A stretch of 64,000 nt of DNA, taken from NCBI GenBank assembly GCA_003331305.1, contig QOQB01000007.1:1-64000 (forward strand). The letters run 5' to 3'. This document shows, in pieces, positions 18,270 through 27,282 of the stretch (position 1 is the first letter of the stretch; every line of letters begins with the position of its first letter). Both the position numbers and the translations under genes were made by a program. Under the pieces are notes generated by a model, which did no database searches, was not told the DNA's origin, and saw only the letters and a program-made list of their open reading frames with translations. The DNA is from Flavobacteriales bacterium (GTDB lineage Bacteria; Bacteroidota; Bacteroidia; Flavobacteriales; Flavobacteriaceae).

Positions 18270-19361
18270 ATGCACAAGTCTTTACCACATATTCTGGGTG
18301 CACTGCTTAGTATAATTGTGCTAGGTGGTATCAAGGCCCAGTACACCGATGTGATTAATAGTAACCGACCGAGTAAATCTATGGGAGCGTTTAGTGTAGG
18401 AAAAAATGTATACCAATGGGAACAAGGGCTATCCCTCCGTAAAGGAGATTTTAGTTCGTTTCAAAACGCATCTTTCAGTGGGCTTAGTTCGCAAATACAA
18501 CTTCGTGTTGGTTTGCTTAAAGAGCAATTGGAAGTCGTTGGAGTAGTAGATTATCAGATGGATGAACTTACATACCAAAATGCCGTTGGAAATCTAGTGG
18601 ACAGCCGTAAAGGACTTCGTGATTTTTCAGCTGGAGTAAAATATTTGGTTTATGATCCATTTCGTAACACCAAAAAATACAAACCCAACTTATACAGCTA
18701 TCATGCGAATAACCGCACTCGTTGGCGTGATTTGATTCCTGCCGTTTCTATCTATGCAGGAGCGCAATTTGCTACAGGCGGCGTTTACCCCTACCAGGAA
18801 TCGTTTTACCCCTTATTTAATTTTAATTACCGACCTATTACAGAACCCGTTGTTTCGGCAACTGCAACGCTAATTTTACAACAGCATTTAAAGCCTGGAC
18901 TTGTATTGGTGCATAATGTGGGCATGCGTTACATTACTGCCACTATCCAACAAAAAAAATTGATAGGCACATTAACGTATAGTACGCGTGAAAAATGGTC
19001 TCTTTTTGGGGAGTATCAAGTGGACGACAGTCCACTTTACCGAGACTTGACACTAGGAATGGGTGTTGCATATCTACTCACGGATGACCTTCAATTAGAC
19101 ATGGCTTTTCAACATAGCATGAAAGCAACCCCAAAGCTACTAACAACTGGTATTGGCGTCTCATACAGAATAGATAAACATAATATCTGGAATGGACAGC
19201 CACAAGATTTCGAAGAAGTAAAACAAGGACGTAAAGATCGAAAAAAGTCGTTCCGAGAAGGTAAAGAAGCGCGCAAGTCAGAAAGACGCACCAATAAAGG
19301 GTTACGCAAATTGGATAAAAAACAAAAACGCATAGAGCGTAAGCTAAAAAAAATAGGATGA
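18270..19361 (+). CDS. Outer-membrane beta-barrel protein (transporter-like, Phenol_MetA_deg-type)
   Basis: This ~363-residue protein has an N-terminal signal peptide (IVLGGIKAQ, cleavage after Ala-Gln). The mature start DVINSNRPSKSMGAFSVG...YQWEQGLSL matches the 'T.RP....G.f.vg.g..Q.E.g' opening seen in PF13557-type outer-membrane proteins. The rest is alternating amphipathic strands ending in GIGVSYRI. Unusually, the last ~60 residues form a very basic tail (DRKKSFREGKEARKSERR...KKQKRIERKLKKIG), which could sit in the periplasm and bind an anionic partner. The start ATG is at 18270. The following gene overlaps by 4 bp. The function is unknown. Confidence 0.75.
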   Translation: MHKSLPHILGALLSIIVLGGIKAQYTDVINSNRPSKSMGAFSVGKNVYQWEQGLSLRKGDFSSFQNASFSGLSSQIQLRVGLLKEQLEVVGVVDYQMDELTYQNAVGNLVDSRKGLRDFSAGVKYLVYDPFRNTKKYKPNLYSYHANNRTRWRDLIPAVSIYAGAQFATGGVYPYQESFYPLFNFNYRPITEPVVSATATLILQQHLKPGLVLVHNVGMRYITATIQQKKLIGTLTYSTREKWSLFGEYQVDDSPLYRDLTLGMGVAYLLTDDLQLDMAFQHSMKATPKLLTTGIGVSYRIDKHNIWNGQPQDFEEVKQGRKDRKKSFREGKEARKSERRTNKGLRKLDKKQKRIERKLKKIG

Positions 19362-20488
19362 TTGAAGTTGTTGAGGTAAAAAACAGAAAGCAATATCGTG
19401 AGTTCTTTCGATTTCCATTCGCACTTTATCAAAATTGCAAGCAATGGGTTCCTCCAATTACAAAAGAGGAAGAAGCTGTCTTTGACCCTAAAAAAAATAA
19501 GGTTTTCAACCATGCCATGGCACGATTGTTTTTAGCAACTAAAAATGGTCAAACCGTAGGAAGAGTGGCTGCCATGATTAATTGGGTTGAAGTAGAAGAG
19601 TTGAAAAAAACAAAAGTGCGTTTTGGGTGGTATGACACGATTGATGATATTGAGGTAAGTAAAAAACTTATTGAGGCCGTACAAGGAGTGGCTATTGCTG
19701 AAGGAATGACCTACATTGAAGGACCCATGGGGTTCTCTAATATGGACAAAGCTGGTCTTTTGGTCAAAGGCTATGAACACATGAACACCATGATAACTTG
19801 GTATCATTACCCCTATCAAAAAGAACATTTAGAGCGACTTGGACTTGTGAAACAAAGTGAGTGGATTGAATTTAAGATTGATATTTATGACGCCAAAGAT
19901 GCACCTGATAAAGTGAAAAAATTTGCACAGGTCATTAAGCAACGATACAAGCTTAAAACCCTTCAATTTGACTCGACTAAAGATATCGAACCTCGTATTG
20001 ATGAAATGTTTGATTTGCTTAATCAAACCTATAATAAATTACAATCTTTTGTGCCTATTCAGCAGCATCAAATTGAGCATTACAAAACAAAGTATCTCCC
20101 CTATGTGCATCCTGACTTTATCAAATGTGTGGTGGATGAAAACGATGAAATGATCGGTTTTACCATCACCATGCCTTCGTTTACTGCTGCTCTAAAAAAG
20201 ATTAATGGAAATATGTTCCCGTTTGGATTATACCATTTATGGCGTGCGCAGCGTAAAAACAATCGTGCTGCATTTTACCTTATTGGTATCAAAGAGAGCT
20301 ATCAAAATAAAGGGGTAACTGCTATTATTTTTCAAGAAATTCAAGACATGTTTAATCGCAGAGGCATTACCGCTGTAGAAACCAACCCAGAGTTAGAGGA
20401 AAATAAAGCCATACAAGCCCTCTGGAAAAATTATCAGCATGAGTTACACAAACGAAGACGAACGTATCGCAAAGAAGTCTCATTGTGA
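19358..20488 (+). CDS. GNAT-like acyltransferase of unknown substrate
   Basis: This 376-residue cytoplasmic protein carries an N-terminal region (HAMARLFLATKNGQTVGRVAAMIN near residue 53) and a C-terminal region (AAFYLIGIKESYQNKGVTAIIFQEI near 310). Both have the look of acetyl-CoA-binding GNAT strands, and TAVETNPELEENKAIQALWKNY is a typical C-terminal element. It could be a two-domain acetyltransferase. Close relatives are common in Flavobacteriaceae and lack an assigned substrate. It is coupled by 4-bp overlaps to the outer-membrane protein gene before it and to mnmE after it. Confidence 0.75.
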   Translation: MIEVVEVKNRKQYREFFRFPFALYQNCKQWVPPITKEEEAVFDPKKNKVFNHAMARLFLATKNGQTVGRVAAMINWVEVEELKKTKVRFGWYDTIDDIEVSKKLIEAVQGVAIAEGMTYIEGPMGFSNMDKAGLLVKGYEHMNTMITWYHYPYQKEHLERLGLVKQSEWIEFKIDIYDAKDAPDKVKKFAQVIKQRYKLKTLQFDSTKDIEPRIDEMFDLLNQTYNKLQSFVPIQQHQIEHYKTKYLPYVHPDFIKCVVDENDEMIGFTITMPSFTAALKKINGNMFPFGLYHLWRAQRKNNRAAFYLIGIKESYQNKGVTAIIFQEIQDMFNRRGITAVETNPELEENKAIQALWKNYQHELHKRRRTYRKEVSL

Positions 20489-21879
20489 ATATAAACGATA
20501 CCATAGTAGCCTTATCTACTGCTCCGGGAGCTGCCGCCATTGCCATAGTACGTCTTAGTGGCGATACATCTATTGAAATCGCCGAAAAATGCTTTCGTTC
20601 TAGATTTGGCAAAAAACTTTCCGAGCAAGCCACACACAACGTACTTTTGGGAGATTTCTATCATCAAAGTACACTACTAGATGAAGTATTGGTGTCGATT
20701 TTTAAAAACCCTAACTCCTACACAGGCGAAGATATTGTCGAAATTTCGTGTCATGGCTCAGTGTATGTACAACAACAAATAGTACAAACCGTACAAGATT
20801 TAGGCGCACGATTAGCAGAACCTGGTGAGTTTACGCTTCGCGCATTTTTAAACAAAAAAATGGATTTGGCCCAAGCTGAAGCGGTGGCAGATCTCATCGC
20901 ATCTGAAAGTGAAGCAGCGCATCACATTGCTGTGCAACACCTCAGAGGAGGGATTAGTACTAGTCTTGGACAACTTAGAACTCGTTTGTTACAGTTTGCT
21001 TCACTAATTGAGTTGGAGCTCGACTTTAGCGAAGAAGATGTGGCATTTGCCGATAGAAAACAACTTAACAAATTGGTGGCTGATATTAGAGCGACATTAA
21101 AAAACTTATTAGACTCATTTGCTACTGGTAATGCAATTAAAAACGGAATCCCTGTTGCGCTTGTAGGAAAACCCAATGCAGGAAAATCATCTTTACTGAA
21201 CGCGCTCCTTGACGAAGAGAAAGCGTTGGTTTCTGATATTGAAGGCACTACACGCGATAGCATTGAAGACACCCTGACCATAGGTGGTATCCAGTACAGG
21301 TTTATAGACACCGCTGGATTACGCAAAACAGAAGACACTGTTGAAGCTATGGGTGTAAAACGCACGCAAGAAAAAATGGATGCAGCGTCTATTATATTGT
21401 ATGTAGTTGATCCACAATCTCAAACACCAATAGAAACGGTAGGTGCACTAAAAAGTATGCATCGTGAGGATGCTACCCTATTGCTTGTTATCAATAAAAA
21501 AGATTTGCTTTCAAAAACGGCTATCGAAAATTACGGACAGGCATTATCAGGTTTAGAAGTAGATAAACTTGTGTTTTCTACTGTGTATATCAGCACGCAA
21601 AGCAATGCGGATATTGAGCAGTTAAAAATACACTTCAGTGGACAATTGGAATGGAACACAGGCAGCGCGCTCGTTAGCAATCAAAGGCATTGGGCAGCTT
21701 TGCAAACAGCCATGAAAAGCATCAATGAAGTAGCACTAGGCATTAAAGAAAATCGCAGTAGCGATTTATTGGCAATTGATATTCGACAAACATTACACGA
21801 ACTTGGGACAATAACAGGAGAGGTCACCACGGAAGATATCCTTGGAAATATATTTACAAATTTCTGTATAGGTAAGTAA
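20485..21879 (+). CDS. mnmE: tRNA uridine-5-carboxymethylaminomethyl modification GTPase MnmE
   Basis: This 464-residue protein works with MnmG to modify the wobble uridine U34 of certain tRNAs. The N-terminal folate-binding domain begins DTIVALSTAPGAAAIAIVRLSG. The G domain has G1 GKPNAGKSS (228-236), G2 EGTTRD, G3 DTAGLRKTED and G4 NKKD, and the C-terminus is the required CIGK (461-464) after ILGNIFTNF. Length is normal. The start codon is GTG at 20485, overlapping the previous stop by 4 bp, so expression is coupled to the acyltransferase gene. Confidence 0.97.
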   Translation: MNINDTIVALSTAPGAAAIAIVRLSGDTSIEIAEKCFRSRFGKKLSEQATHNVLLGDFYHQSTLLDEVLVSIFKNPNSYTGEDIVEISCHGSVYVQQQIVQTVQDLGARLAEPGEFTLRAFLNKKMDLAQAEAVADLIASESEAAHHIAVQHLRGGISTSLGQLRTRLLQFASLIELELDFSEEDVAFADRKQLNKLVADIRATLKNLLDSFATGNAIKNGIPVALVGKPNAGKSSLLNALLDEEKALVSDIEGTTRDSIEDTLTIGGIQYRFIDTAGLRKTEDTVEAMGVKRTQEKMDAASIILYVVDPQSQTPIETVGALKSMHREDATLLLVINKKDLLSKTAIENYGQALSGLEVDKLVFSTVYISTQSNADIEQLKIHFSGQLEWNTGSALVSNQRHWAALQTAMKSINEVALGIKENRSSDLLAIDIRQTLHELGTITGEVTTEDILGNIFTNFCIGK

Positions 21880-21941
21880 GTTTGAAGGCAATCATAAGAA
21901 AGCCATACTAATAGCCCTAAAAACCAATAGATAAAAGTGAA

Positions 21942-21966
21942 GGTGATGCTTTAAGAAAGTATCACC
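21942..21966 (+). repeat. Strong hairpin between mnmE and the convergent lipoprotein gene
   Basis: The arms GGTGATGCTTT and AAAGTATCACC form an 11-bp stem (one G-T pair) around an AAG loop. There is no U-run on either side, so it is not a classical terminator. It may still end transcripts or protect 3' ends in this convergent gap. Confidence 0.55.
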
Positions 21967-22008
21967 CTATCACTCGTTTAATTTTACTCAATGTAGCATT
22001 ATTTCGGA

Positions 22009-22491
22009 CTACTCAAAAGCGGTCATATATGCGGTGGGGTCAAATGCATTATAAGCCTCAACAACTTTCATGCCGTCCCACTTAAACCAAGCGTAGCCAC
22101 GTAAGACAACAAGCTCACCTGTTTTTTTATTTGTACCGTTCCATGTATACCAATAGTTCGTAAAAATACTGCCATTGTTGTAAAACATAGTAGTTGTAGT
22201 TCTATCTGTGTTTTTAATGTCGTCGTAATATTCATGTCCAGTCATGAATGCTGACACAACCTCTTTTGGTGTCATTTTTGTGTCATTAACATAAAAAACC
22301 GCATCATCGGAAAAGATTGTAATTGCCGACTCTGCATCCATATTTTCATACGCATCTGCAAATGAGTTCATAATAGCGTTACGCTCATCTGTATCAGAAA
22401 TTGTTCCAGACCAATCTCCTCCATCTATTTTATTTGTTGTTGTACAACTTGACAACAACGAAAGGAATATTAAATAAAAAATTGTTTTCAT
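22009..22491 (-). CDS. Lipoprotein with SnoaL/DUF4440-like (NTF2-fold) domain
   Basis: This is a 160-residue protein. The signal sequence MKTIFYLIFLSLLSSC ends in a lipobox with Cys16. The mature part (ERNAIMNSFADAYENMDAESAITIFSDDAVFYVND, broken after SFADAYEN, and later VLRGYAWFKWDGMKVVEAYNAFDPT) matches the pattern of SnoaL-like NTF2-fold proteins. These bind small ligands in a cone-shaped pocket, but the role here is unknown. It is a single-gene unit convergent with mnmE. Confidence 0.8.
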   Translation of the reverse strand: MKTIFYLIFLSLLSSCTTTNKIDGGDWSGTISDTDERNAIMNSFADAYENMDAESAITIFSDDAVFYVNDTKMTPKEVVSAFMTGHEYYDDIKNTDRTTTTMFYNNGSIFTNYWYTWNGTNKKTGELVVLRGYAWFKWDGMKVVEAYNAFDPTAYMTAFE

Positions 22492-22744
22492 AATTAAAAT
22501 TTGATGTCTAATTTACAGTTTTTATATTAAGCTAACGTCAAGTTAATGATTGATTTCAAGCTGATTACAAAAATTATTTTTGTTTTTTTTATACATAAAC
22601 TAAACTTGATAACATGACGATGTACAACAAGCTAACAGTTATAATGTAAGCGTTAAAACAATAAACCAATTTGTTAAAGATTATTTTAAATACAGTTAGG
22701 TCTTAATACGTATATTGATTTCTTAAATTTTAATACATAATAAA
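22492..22744. other. 253-bp AT-rich divergent intergenic region
   Basis: The longest gap in the window, between two divergent genes for exported proteins. It holds a perfect 17-nt palindrome ACAAAAATTATTTTTGT (22567-22583) and two similar copies of AAGCTAAC followed by AGTTA(AT)ATG-like sequence (near 22533 and 22628). No ORF, tRNA or clear TAnnTTTG element is seen. The palindrome could be an operator or just A/T tracts. Confidence 0.4.
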
Positions 22745-23428
22745 ATGAAAAAATTAATTTTAATTGGTGCATTATTGGCATCATCACTTAGCTTTTCGCA
22801 GTATTGTATGTTTTTTGATTTTAAGACAGACAATCCAGAAGCGGTAGTAACTACCATTTCAAAAATAATGGATACTGAATGGGGGAAAAATATTCAAGGC
22901 ACAAAGTCGCTTTTTGGATATTTTTTTAACGGCGAGTACGAAGCAACGCATTCCATGCAGTTTTGTTTTCAAGACGAAGCGGGCGTAGCTAATTTTATGA
23001 GTTCTTGGGCAGCTTCTAGTGAAGTGCAGCAGTTAAGCAAGGAATTGGATGGATATATCACGGACGTGTCGCAAGCACTAAATACACCAATTTGGTATCA
23101 AAATGATTGGTCTAATGATCAAGTATTTACGATATACCAAATGGATGTCAAAAACCCTGCTGCATATGTGGCTGAATATGCTTCATTCTCACAAAAAATA
23201 TCAGAAAAAATGGGGGTAACTAACTCCTATGGAGTAGGATATCCAATATTAGGAAAAACAGATGACTACAGTCATTTTGTATGGATTGGGGCACCTGACA
23301 TTCAAACAGCGCTTTCAAGAAACAAACAAATGACTTCTGATGCGTTATTTAATGAATTTGCAGCAAAAGTTGCTGATGTAAGAGACGTTGCTAACGTTAT
23401 GATGATGATGCGACTAATGGATTTCTAG
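22745..23428 (+). CDS. Secreted protein with two similar alpha/beta halves, unknown function
   Basis: This 227-residue protein has a signal peptide (MKKLILIGALLASSLSFSQ, cleavage near residue 19). The mature protein appears to be an internal duplication. Half one starts YCMFFDFKTDNPEAVV and half two VFTIYQMDVKNPAAYV. Each is followed by a region with a conserved glycine, a beta strand (HSMQFCFQDE versus SHFVWIGAPD) and a helix ending in a D-V-[SR]-[QD] motif. This looks like tandem dimeric alpha-beta barrel domains, though I do not recognise the family. A stem-loop terminator lies 25 bp after the stop. Confidence 0.7.
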   Translation: MKKLILIGALLASSLSFSQYCMFFDFKTDNPEAVVTTISKIMDTEWGKNIQGTKSLFGYFFNGEYEATHSMQFCFQDEAGVANFMSSWAASSEVQQLSKELDGYITDVSQALNTPIWYQNDWSNDQVFTIYQMDVKNPAAYVAEYASFSQKISEKMGVTNSYGVGYPILGKTDDYSHFVWIGAPDIQTALSRNKQMTSDALFNEFAAKVADVRDVANVMMMMRLMDF

Positions 23429-23452
23429 TTTTAATAACATTGATGTAAAAAT

Positions 23453-23480
23453 AACCTTCGTGCCACGCGAGGGTTTTTTT
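23453..23480 (+). terminator. Rho-independent terminator
   Basis: Stem AACCTTCG / CGAGGGTT with loop TGCCACG, directly followed by a run of T to 23480. It terminates the secreted-protein gene. Confidence 0.8.
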
Positions 23481-23496
23481 ATTGACATGACTCCCC

Positions 23497-23688
23497 TTAT
23501 GCTCTATTTTTTGGCTTTTTGTTGGGTACACGACCTTGATTTCCCATACCATCTAAATCTTGAAGGTCGTAATCATCAGCAGAGTTGCGTTGTTTTGTCT
23601 TGTATTGACTAGTAATGATGCTAAGTAAAAAGTAGCTATATATCACTACTATAGCTAAGCCGATAAAAAACATGATTTTATTTGTCAT
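23497..23688 (-). CDS. Small single-pass membrane protein (63 aa)
   Basis: One hydrophobic helix spans residues 4-25 (IMFFIGLAIVVIYSYFLLSI). It is followed by a polar, acidic then basic tail (SADDYDLQDLDGMGNQGRVPNKKPKNRA). I do not recognise a family. Its start codon lies inside the end of the 58-codon gene upstream (11-bp overlap), so the two are probably translated together. Confidence 0.6.
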   Translation of the reverse strand: MTNKIMFFIGLAIVVIYSYFLLSIITSQYKTKQRNSADDYDLQDLDGMGNQGRVPNKKPKNRA

Positions 23689-23854
23689 CTCTTCTGCGCT
23701 GTCTTATCGCAATGGCAAATCCTAGAATGGTTATGGGCCAGAGTCCCACGTAAATGCCTTCTAACTCGTTTCCGGTAAACCATAAGCAAACGGAATACAC
23801 AAAACTAAAAAATGCCAATATTATGGGATAATATGTGTTTAAAAACTTCTTCAC
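23678..23854 (-). CDS. Small two-helix membrane protein (58 aa), GTG start
   Basis: From GTG at 23854 to TAA at 23680-23678, the product is MKKFLNTYYPIILAFFSFVY, then SVCLWFTGNELEGIYVGLWP, then ITILGFAIAIRQRRRDDK (58 residues). There are two hydrophobic segments (10-27 and 35-50), a short loop with NELEG, and a positive tail, consistent with a small inner-membrane protein. There is no in-frame ATG upstream before a stop. It overlaps the next membrane-protein gene by 11 bp. No family recognised. Confidence 0.6.
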   Translation of the reverse strand: MKKFLNTYYPIILAFFSFVYSVCLWFTGNELEGIYVGLWPITILGFAIAIRQRRRDDK

Positions 23855-23982
23855 GTAGAGTTCTTTTGGATCTAATTTAGTTAAATATTACAAAGAATTT
23901 GAATTTTTTAAAAACATTAACACAAGAAAACAGTTGTTGTCAGCGTTTTTCTAGTAATTTTACGCTACTAAATAAATTGATG

Positions 23983-24846
23983 ATGAATAAAATCCTAATC
24001 TTGTTACTTGCAATCCCCGTACTGCTAACTTCGTGTGTATCTCAAAAAAAATACAGTGAATTAGAGTCAAGTCACAAACAAACTAAAGACTTACTCAATA
24101 CCGCCACTGTGAAGCTTAACTCTTGTATTGACGAAAAAGCAAAAAGTGATGCAAATGTAAGCGCACTACGTGACCAAATAAGCTTCTTGAAAGCAAACAA
24201 TCAAGAGCTGATTAATAACATGGGTAACCTCACGACACTTTCACAGAAAGGCGCTGAAAACTTAGAGCGTTCACTAGAATCACTCAAAGAAAAAGACATG
24301 CGTATAACTCGAATGCAAGACGCTGTAACACGCAGAGACTCTGTTACCCTTGCTTTAGTTACTAGTCTTAAAGGAGCACTTGTAGATATAAATGATGCTG
24401 ATATTGAGGTCAACGTTGAGAAAGGCGTAGTATTCATTTCAATTTCAGATAAGCTTTTGTTTAGAAGCGGAAGCTATTCTGTAACAACGCGTGCCAAAGA
24501 AGTACTTGGCAAAGTGGCGCGTGTAATAAATGACAAAACAGACTTAGAATTTATGGTCGAAGGTCATACAGATGATGTTCCCGTAAAAACTGATAGTGAT
24601 GTGCTTGTGGACAATTGGGATTTGAGTGTGAAACGAGCAACTGCTGTAGTTCGCATTCTGCAAGAAGATTTCTTGGTAGATCCTGCTCGTATGACTGCTG
24701 CAGGACGCAGCTCTTATGTTCCCATTGAAGACAACACAACAGCTACCGGACGTGCAAAAAATAGAAGAACACGGATTGTTGTACTTCCAAAGCTTGATCA
24801 ATTCTTTGATTTGTTAGAGCAAGGAATGGAAGCAGCTTCAAAATAA
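23983..24846 (+). CDS. OmpA-family outer-membrane lipoprotein
   Basis: This ~287-residue protein has signal/lipobox LLLAIPVLLTSC at its N-terminus, so it is lipid-anchored. A long coiled-coil stretch follows (ESSHKQTKDLL...SLKEKDMRITRM). The C-terminal OmpA domain has the peptidoglycan-binding pattern (FMVEGHTDDVPV, NWDLSVKRATAVVRIL, AAGRSSYVPIEDN, GRAKNRRTRIVV). It probably tethers the outer membrane to the cell wall. The start is one of two consecutive ATGs (23980/23983). A -33 TTG with a TAATTTTA element lies upstream. A strong terminator follows. Confidence 0.92.
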   Translation: MNKILILLLAIPVLLTSCVSQKKYSELESSHKQTKDLLNTATVKLNSCIDEKAKSDANVSALRDQISFLKANNQELINNMGNLTTLSQKGAENLERSLESLKEKDMRITRMQDAVTRRDSVTLALVTSLKGALVDINDADIEVNVEKGVVFISISDKLLFRSGSYSVTTRAKEVLGKVARVINDKTDLEFMVEGHTDDVPVKTDSDVLVDNWDLSVKRATAVVRILQEDFLVDPARMTAAGRSSYVPIEDNTTATGRAKNRRTRIVVLPKLDQFFDLLEQGMEAASK

Positions 24847-24861
24847 GAACACGTATTTAGT

Positions 24862-24891
24862 AAAAAAAGCTGCTCTAGGGCAGCTTTTTTT
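24862..24891. terminator. Bidirectional terminator between ompA-like gene and uvrD
   Basis: A run of A, GCTGC, loop TCTAGG-type, GCAGC and a run of T form a stem with A/T tracts on both sides, so it works for both convergent genes. It ends 1 bp before the uvrD stop codon. Confidence 0.85.
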
Positions 24892-24892
24892 A

Positions 24893-27187
24893 TTAAACGA
24901 CTTTTAGTTTAGCAAAGCGTAACAAGAGGTTTTTCTCTCCAGACTGATCAAAGCGAATAAGAGCTTTAGCATCGTTTCCGCTACCCTCCAAATTCACTAC
25001 AGTTCCAAACCCAAAACGACTGTGGGACACACGAGCGCCTTGTTGTATTTCTGACATGTCCAATTGCGGAGTTGCCGTTGTTTTAGAAACAGACTTCATT
25101 CGTGCTTTTGGTGGGACGGCTGGTGTTTTCTTCTTCTGCAAAGATTTAAAGCGAACTCTATTTGGGTCTGGTGCGTCAAAAACAGAGGTGTCAATCATGG
25201 GCTTAAAACTGTAATCGTCTTGTGCTACTTGATTGTCTACACAAGTATCGTCTAGTTCAGTCAAAAATCGACTAGGCTCTGCATCAATAATTTTCCCCCA
25301 ACGGTACCGAGATAATGTGTAGGTTATTGTAACCCGTTTTTCGGCACGGGTTAACGCCACATAAAACAACCGTCGCTCTTCCTCTAATTCAGCACGCGTA
25401 TTGACACTCATAGCAGAAGGAAACAAATCTTCTTCTAACCCAACAATATACACATTGGGAAACTCCAAGCCTTTGGCAAGGTGTATGGTCATTAACGACA
25501 CAGCTTTTTGGTCTTTTACTTCGTTGTCAAAATCAGTTGCAAGTGCTACATCCTCCAAAAACTCAACCAAAGAACCAGTGGCATCGGCGAGTTCTCGTTG
25601 CCCTTCCACAAAGTCTTTAACCCCATTTAGCAGCTCTTCAATGTTCTCTACACGGGTAATTGCTTCGGGAGTTCCTTCTTTTTTTAGTTCGGTTACCAAC
25701 CCCACCTTTTTAGTAACCATATCTGCCATTTCAAAAGCATCAAGCGTAGCAAGTTGTACGCTGAAAGACTCCATCATGGTATAAAAATTTTGGAGTTTGG
25801 TGCGAGTGCCCGCATTAATGTTTAGTGGCAACTCTTGTATCTGAGCCAATACTTCATAGATGGTTCGCTCATGATTTTTTGCCGCTACAATGAGTTTGTT
25901 TATGGTGGTTTGTCCAATTCCCCTCATGGGGTAATTTATAATACGCTTTAGACTTTCCTCATCGTTAGGATTTACCAACAAGCGCAAATACGCCAATACA
26001 TCTTTAATTTCTTTCCTTTGGTAGAAAGACACTCCACCGTAAACTCTGTAGGGAATATTGCGTTTTCGAAGCGAATCTTCCATGGCTCTAGACTGTGCAT
26101 TAGTACGGTAGAGTATGGCAAAATCTTCATAGCCCAACTGGGATTGCATCGCGCGTTCAAAAATATCCCCAGCCACATAGCGCCCCTCCTCACCATCGGT
26201 TGGGCTGCGATGAATAATGATTTTGTGTCCCTCGGGGTTAGCCGTCCACACGTTTTTCTCTAATCGGTTTTTATTGTGCGCAATAATCGCATTGGCTGCT
26301 TTTACTATCATACCAGATGAACGGTAGTTTTGTTCCAATCGATAAACTTCTGCATCAGAATAATCGCGTTGAAAATTCAAAATATTTTGAATATTAGCTC
26401 CTCTAAACGCATAGATACTCTGCGCATCATCGCCCACTACGCAAATATTTTGATAGCGGTCTGCTAAGGCACGAACAATCAGGTACTGCGAATGATTGGT
26501 GTCTTGGTACTCATCGACTAAAATATAACGGAAACGTTCTTGATATTTTGCTAATACATCTGGAAAGCGGTTTAATAGCTCGTTGGTTTTGAGCAATAAG
26601 TCATCAAAATCCATAGCTCCTGCTTTAAAGCACCTGTCTACGTACTCTTTATAAATTGTACCCATTTCTGGGCGTTTTGATTCGCGATCTGCTTCCACAA
26701 GTTCAGGATTGTTATAGTACGCACGAACCGTGATAAGGCTATTTTTGAAGGAAGAAATTCGCGATCGTATTTGCTTTACTTTATAAAGATCTTTATCAAG
26801 GTTTAATTCTTTGATAATGGACGATAGCAAGCGTTCTGAGTCTTGAGTGTCATAAATGGTAAAACTAGATGGATAGCCTAATCGGTCTGCTTCTGATCTT
26901 AGAATTCTAGCGAAAACGGAGTGAAATGTTCCCATCCAAAGGTTTTTTGCTTCGCTCTCTCCCACAATTTGCGCAATGCGCTCTTTCATTTCTCGAGCTG
27001 CTTTGTTGGTAAACGTAAGCGCCAGTATGGAAAATGCATCTATACCTTGTTGCATTAAATACGCGATTCGATACGTAAGTACTCGAGTCTTACCCGAACC
27101 TGCACCCGCAATAACCATTAATGGACCGTCTTTATGGACAGTGGGTTTTTGTTGGGCTTCGTTAAGAAGTTGAAGGTAGTTATCCAA
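24893..27187 (-). CDS. uvrD: UvrD/PcrA-type superfamily 1 DNA helicase
   Basis: This ~764-residue ATP-dependent 3'-5' helicase acts in nucleotide excision and mismatch repair. Motif I is GAGSGKT near residue 29, motif II VDEYQDTN, motif III GDDAQSIYAFRGA, motif IV LEQNYRS, and motifs V/VI are VSLMTIHLAKGLEFP and VALTRAEKR. The C-terminus has a Tudor-like RVSHSRFGFGTVVNLEG segment, typical of UvrD/PcrA. The start is inferred as TTG at 27187, giving MDNYLQLLNEAQQKP like its relatives. There is no in-frame ATG before the Walker A motif. It is convergent with the OmpA gene and divergent from recG. Confidence 0.95.
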   Translation of the reverse strand: MDNYLQLLNEAQQKPTVHKDGPLMVIAGAGSGKTRVLTYRIAYLMQQGIDAFSILALTFTNKAAREMKERIAQIVGESEAKNLWMGTFHSVFARILRSEADRLGYPSSFTIYDTQDSERLLSSIIKELNLDKDLYKVKQIRSRISSFKNSLITVRAYYNNPELVEADRESKRPEMGTIYKEYVDRCFKAGAMDFDDLLLKTNELLNRFPDVLAKYQERFRYILVDEYQDTNHSQYLIVRALADRYQNICVVGDDAQSIYAFRGANIQNILNFQRDYSDAEVYRLEQNYRSSGMIVKAANAIIAHNKNRLEKNVWTANPEGHKIIIHRSPTDGEEGRYVAGDIFERAMQSQLGYEDFAILYRTNAQSRAMEDSLRKRNIPYRVYGGVSFYQRKEIKDVLAYLRLLVNPNDEESLKRIINYPMRGIGQTTINKLIVAAKNHERTIYEVLAQIQELPLNINAGTRTKLQNFYTMMESFSVQLATLDAFEMADMVTKKVGLVTELKKEGTPEAITRVENIEELLNGVKDFVEGQRELADATGSLVEFLEDVALATDFDNEVKDQKAVSLMTIHLAKGLEFPNVYIVGLEEDLFPSAMSVNTRAELEEERRLFYVALTRAEKRVTITYTLSRYRWGKIIDAEPSRFLTELDDTCVDNQVAQDDYSFKPMIDTSVFDAPDPNRVRFKSLQKKKTPAVPPKARMKSVSKTTATPQLDMSEIQQGARVSHSRFGFGTVVNLEGSGNDAKALIRFDQSGEKNLLLRFAKLKVV

Positions 27188-27282
27188 AATACAGATTTGA
27201 AAGTGAAAATAACCAAACCCAAACGGTTGGTAAAGAAGCAAAACAAATAGTTATTAACAGGAAACTACTATCTTCGTTTTTT

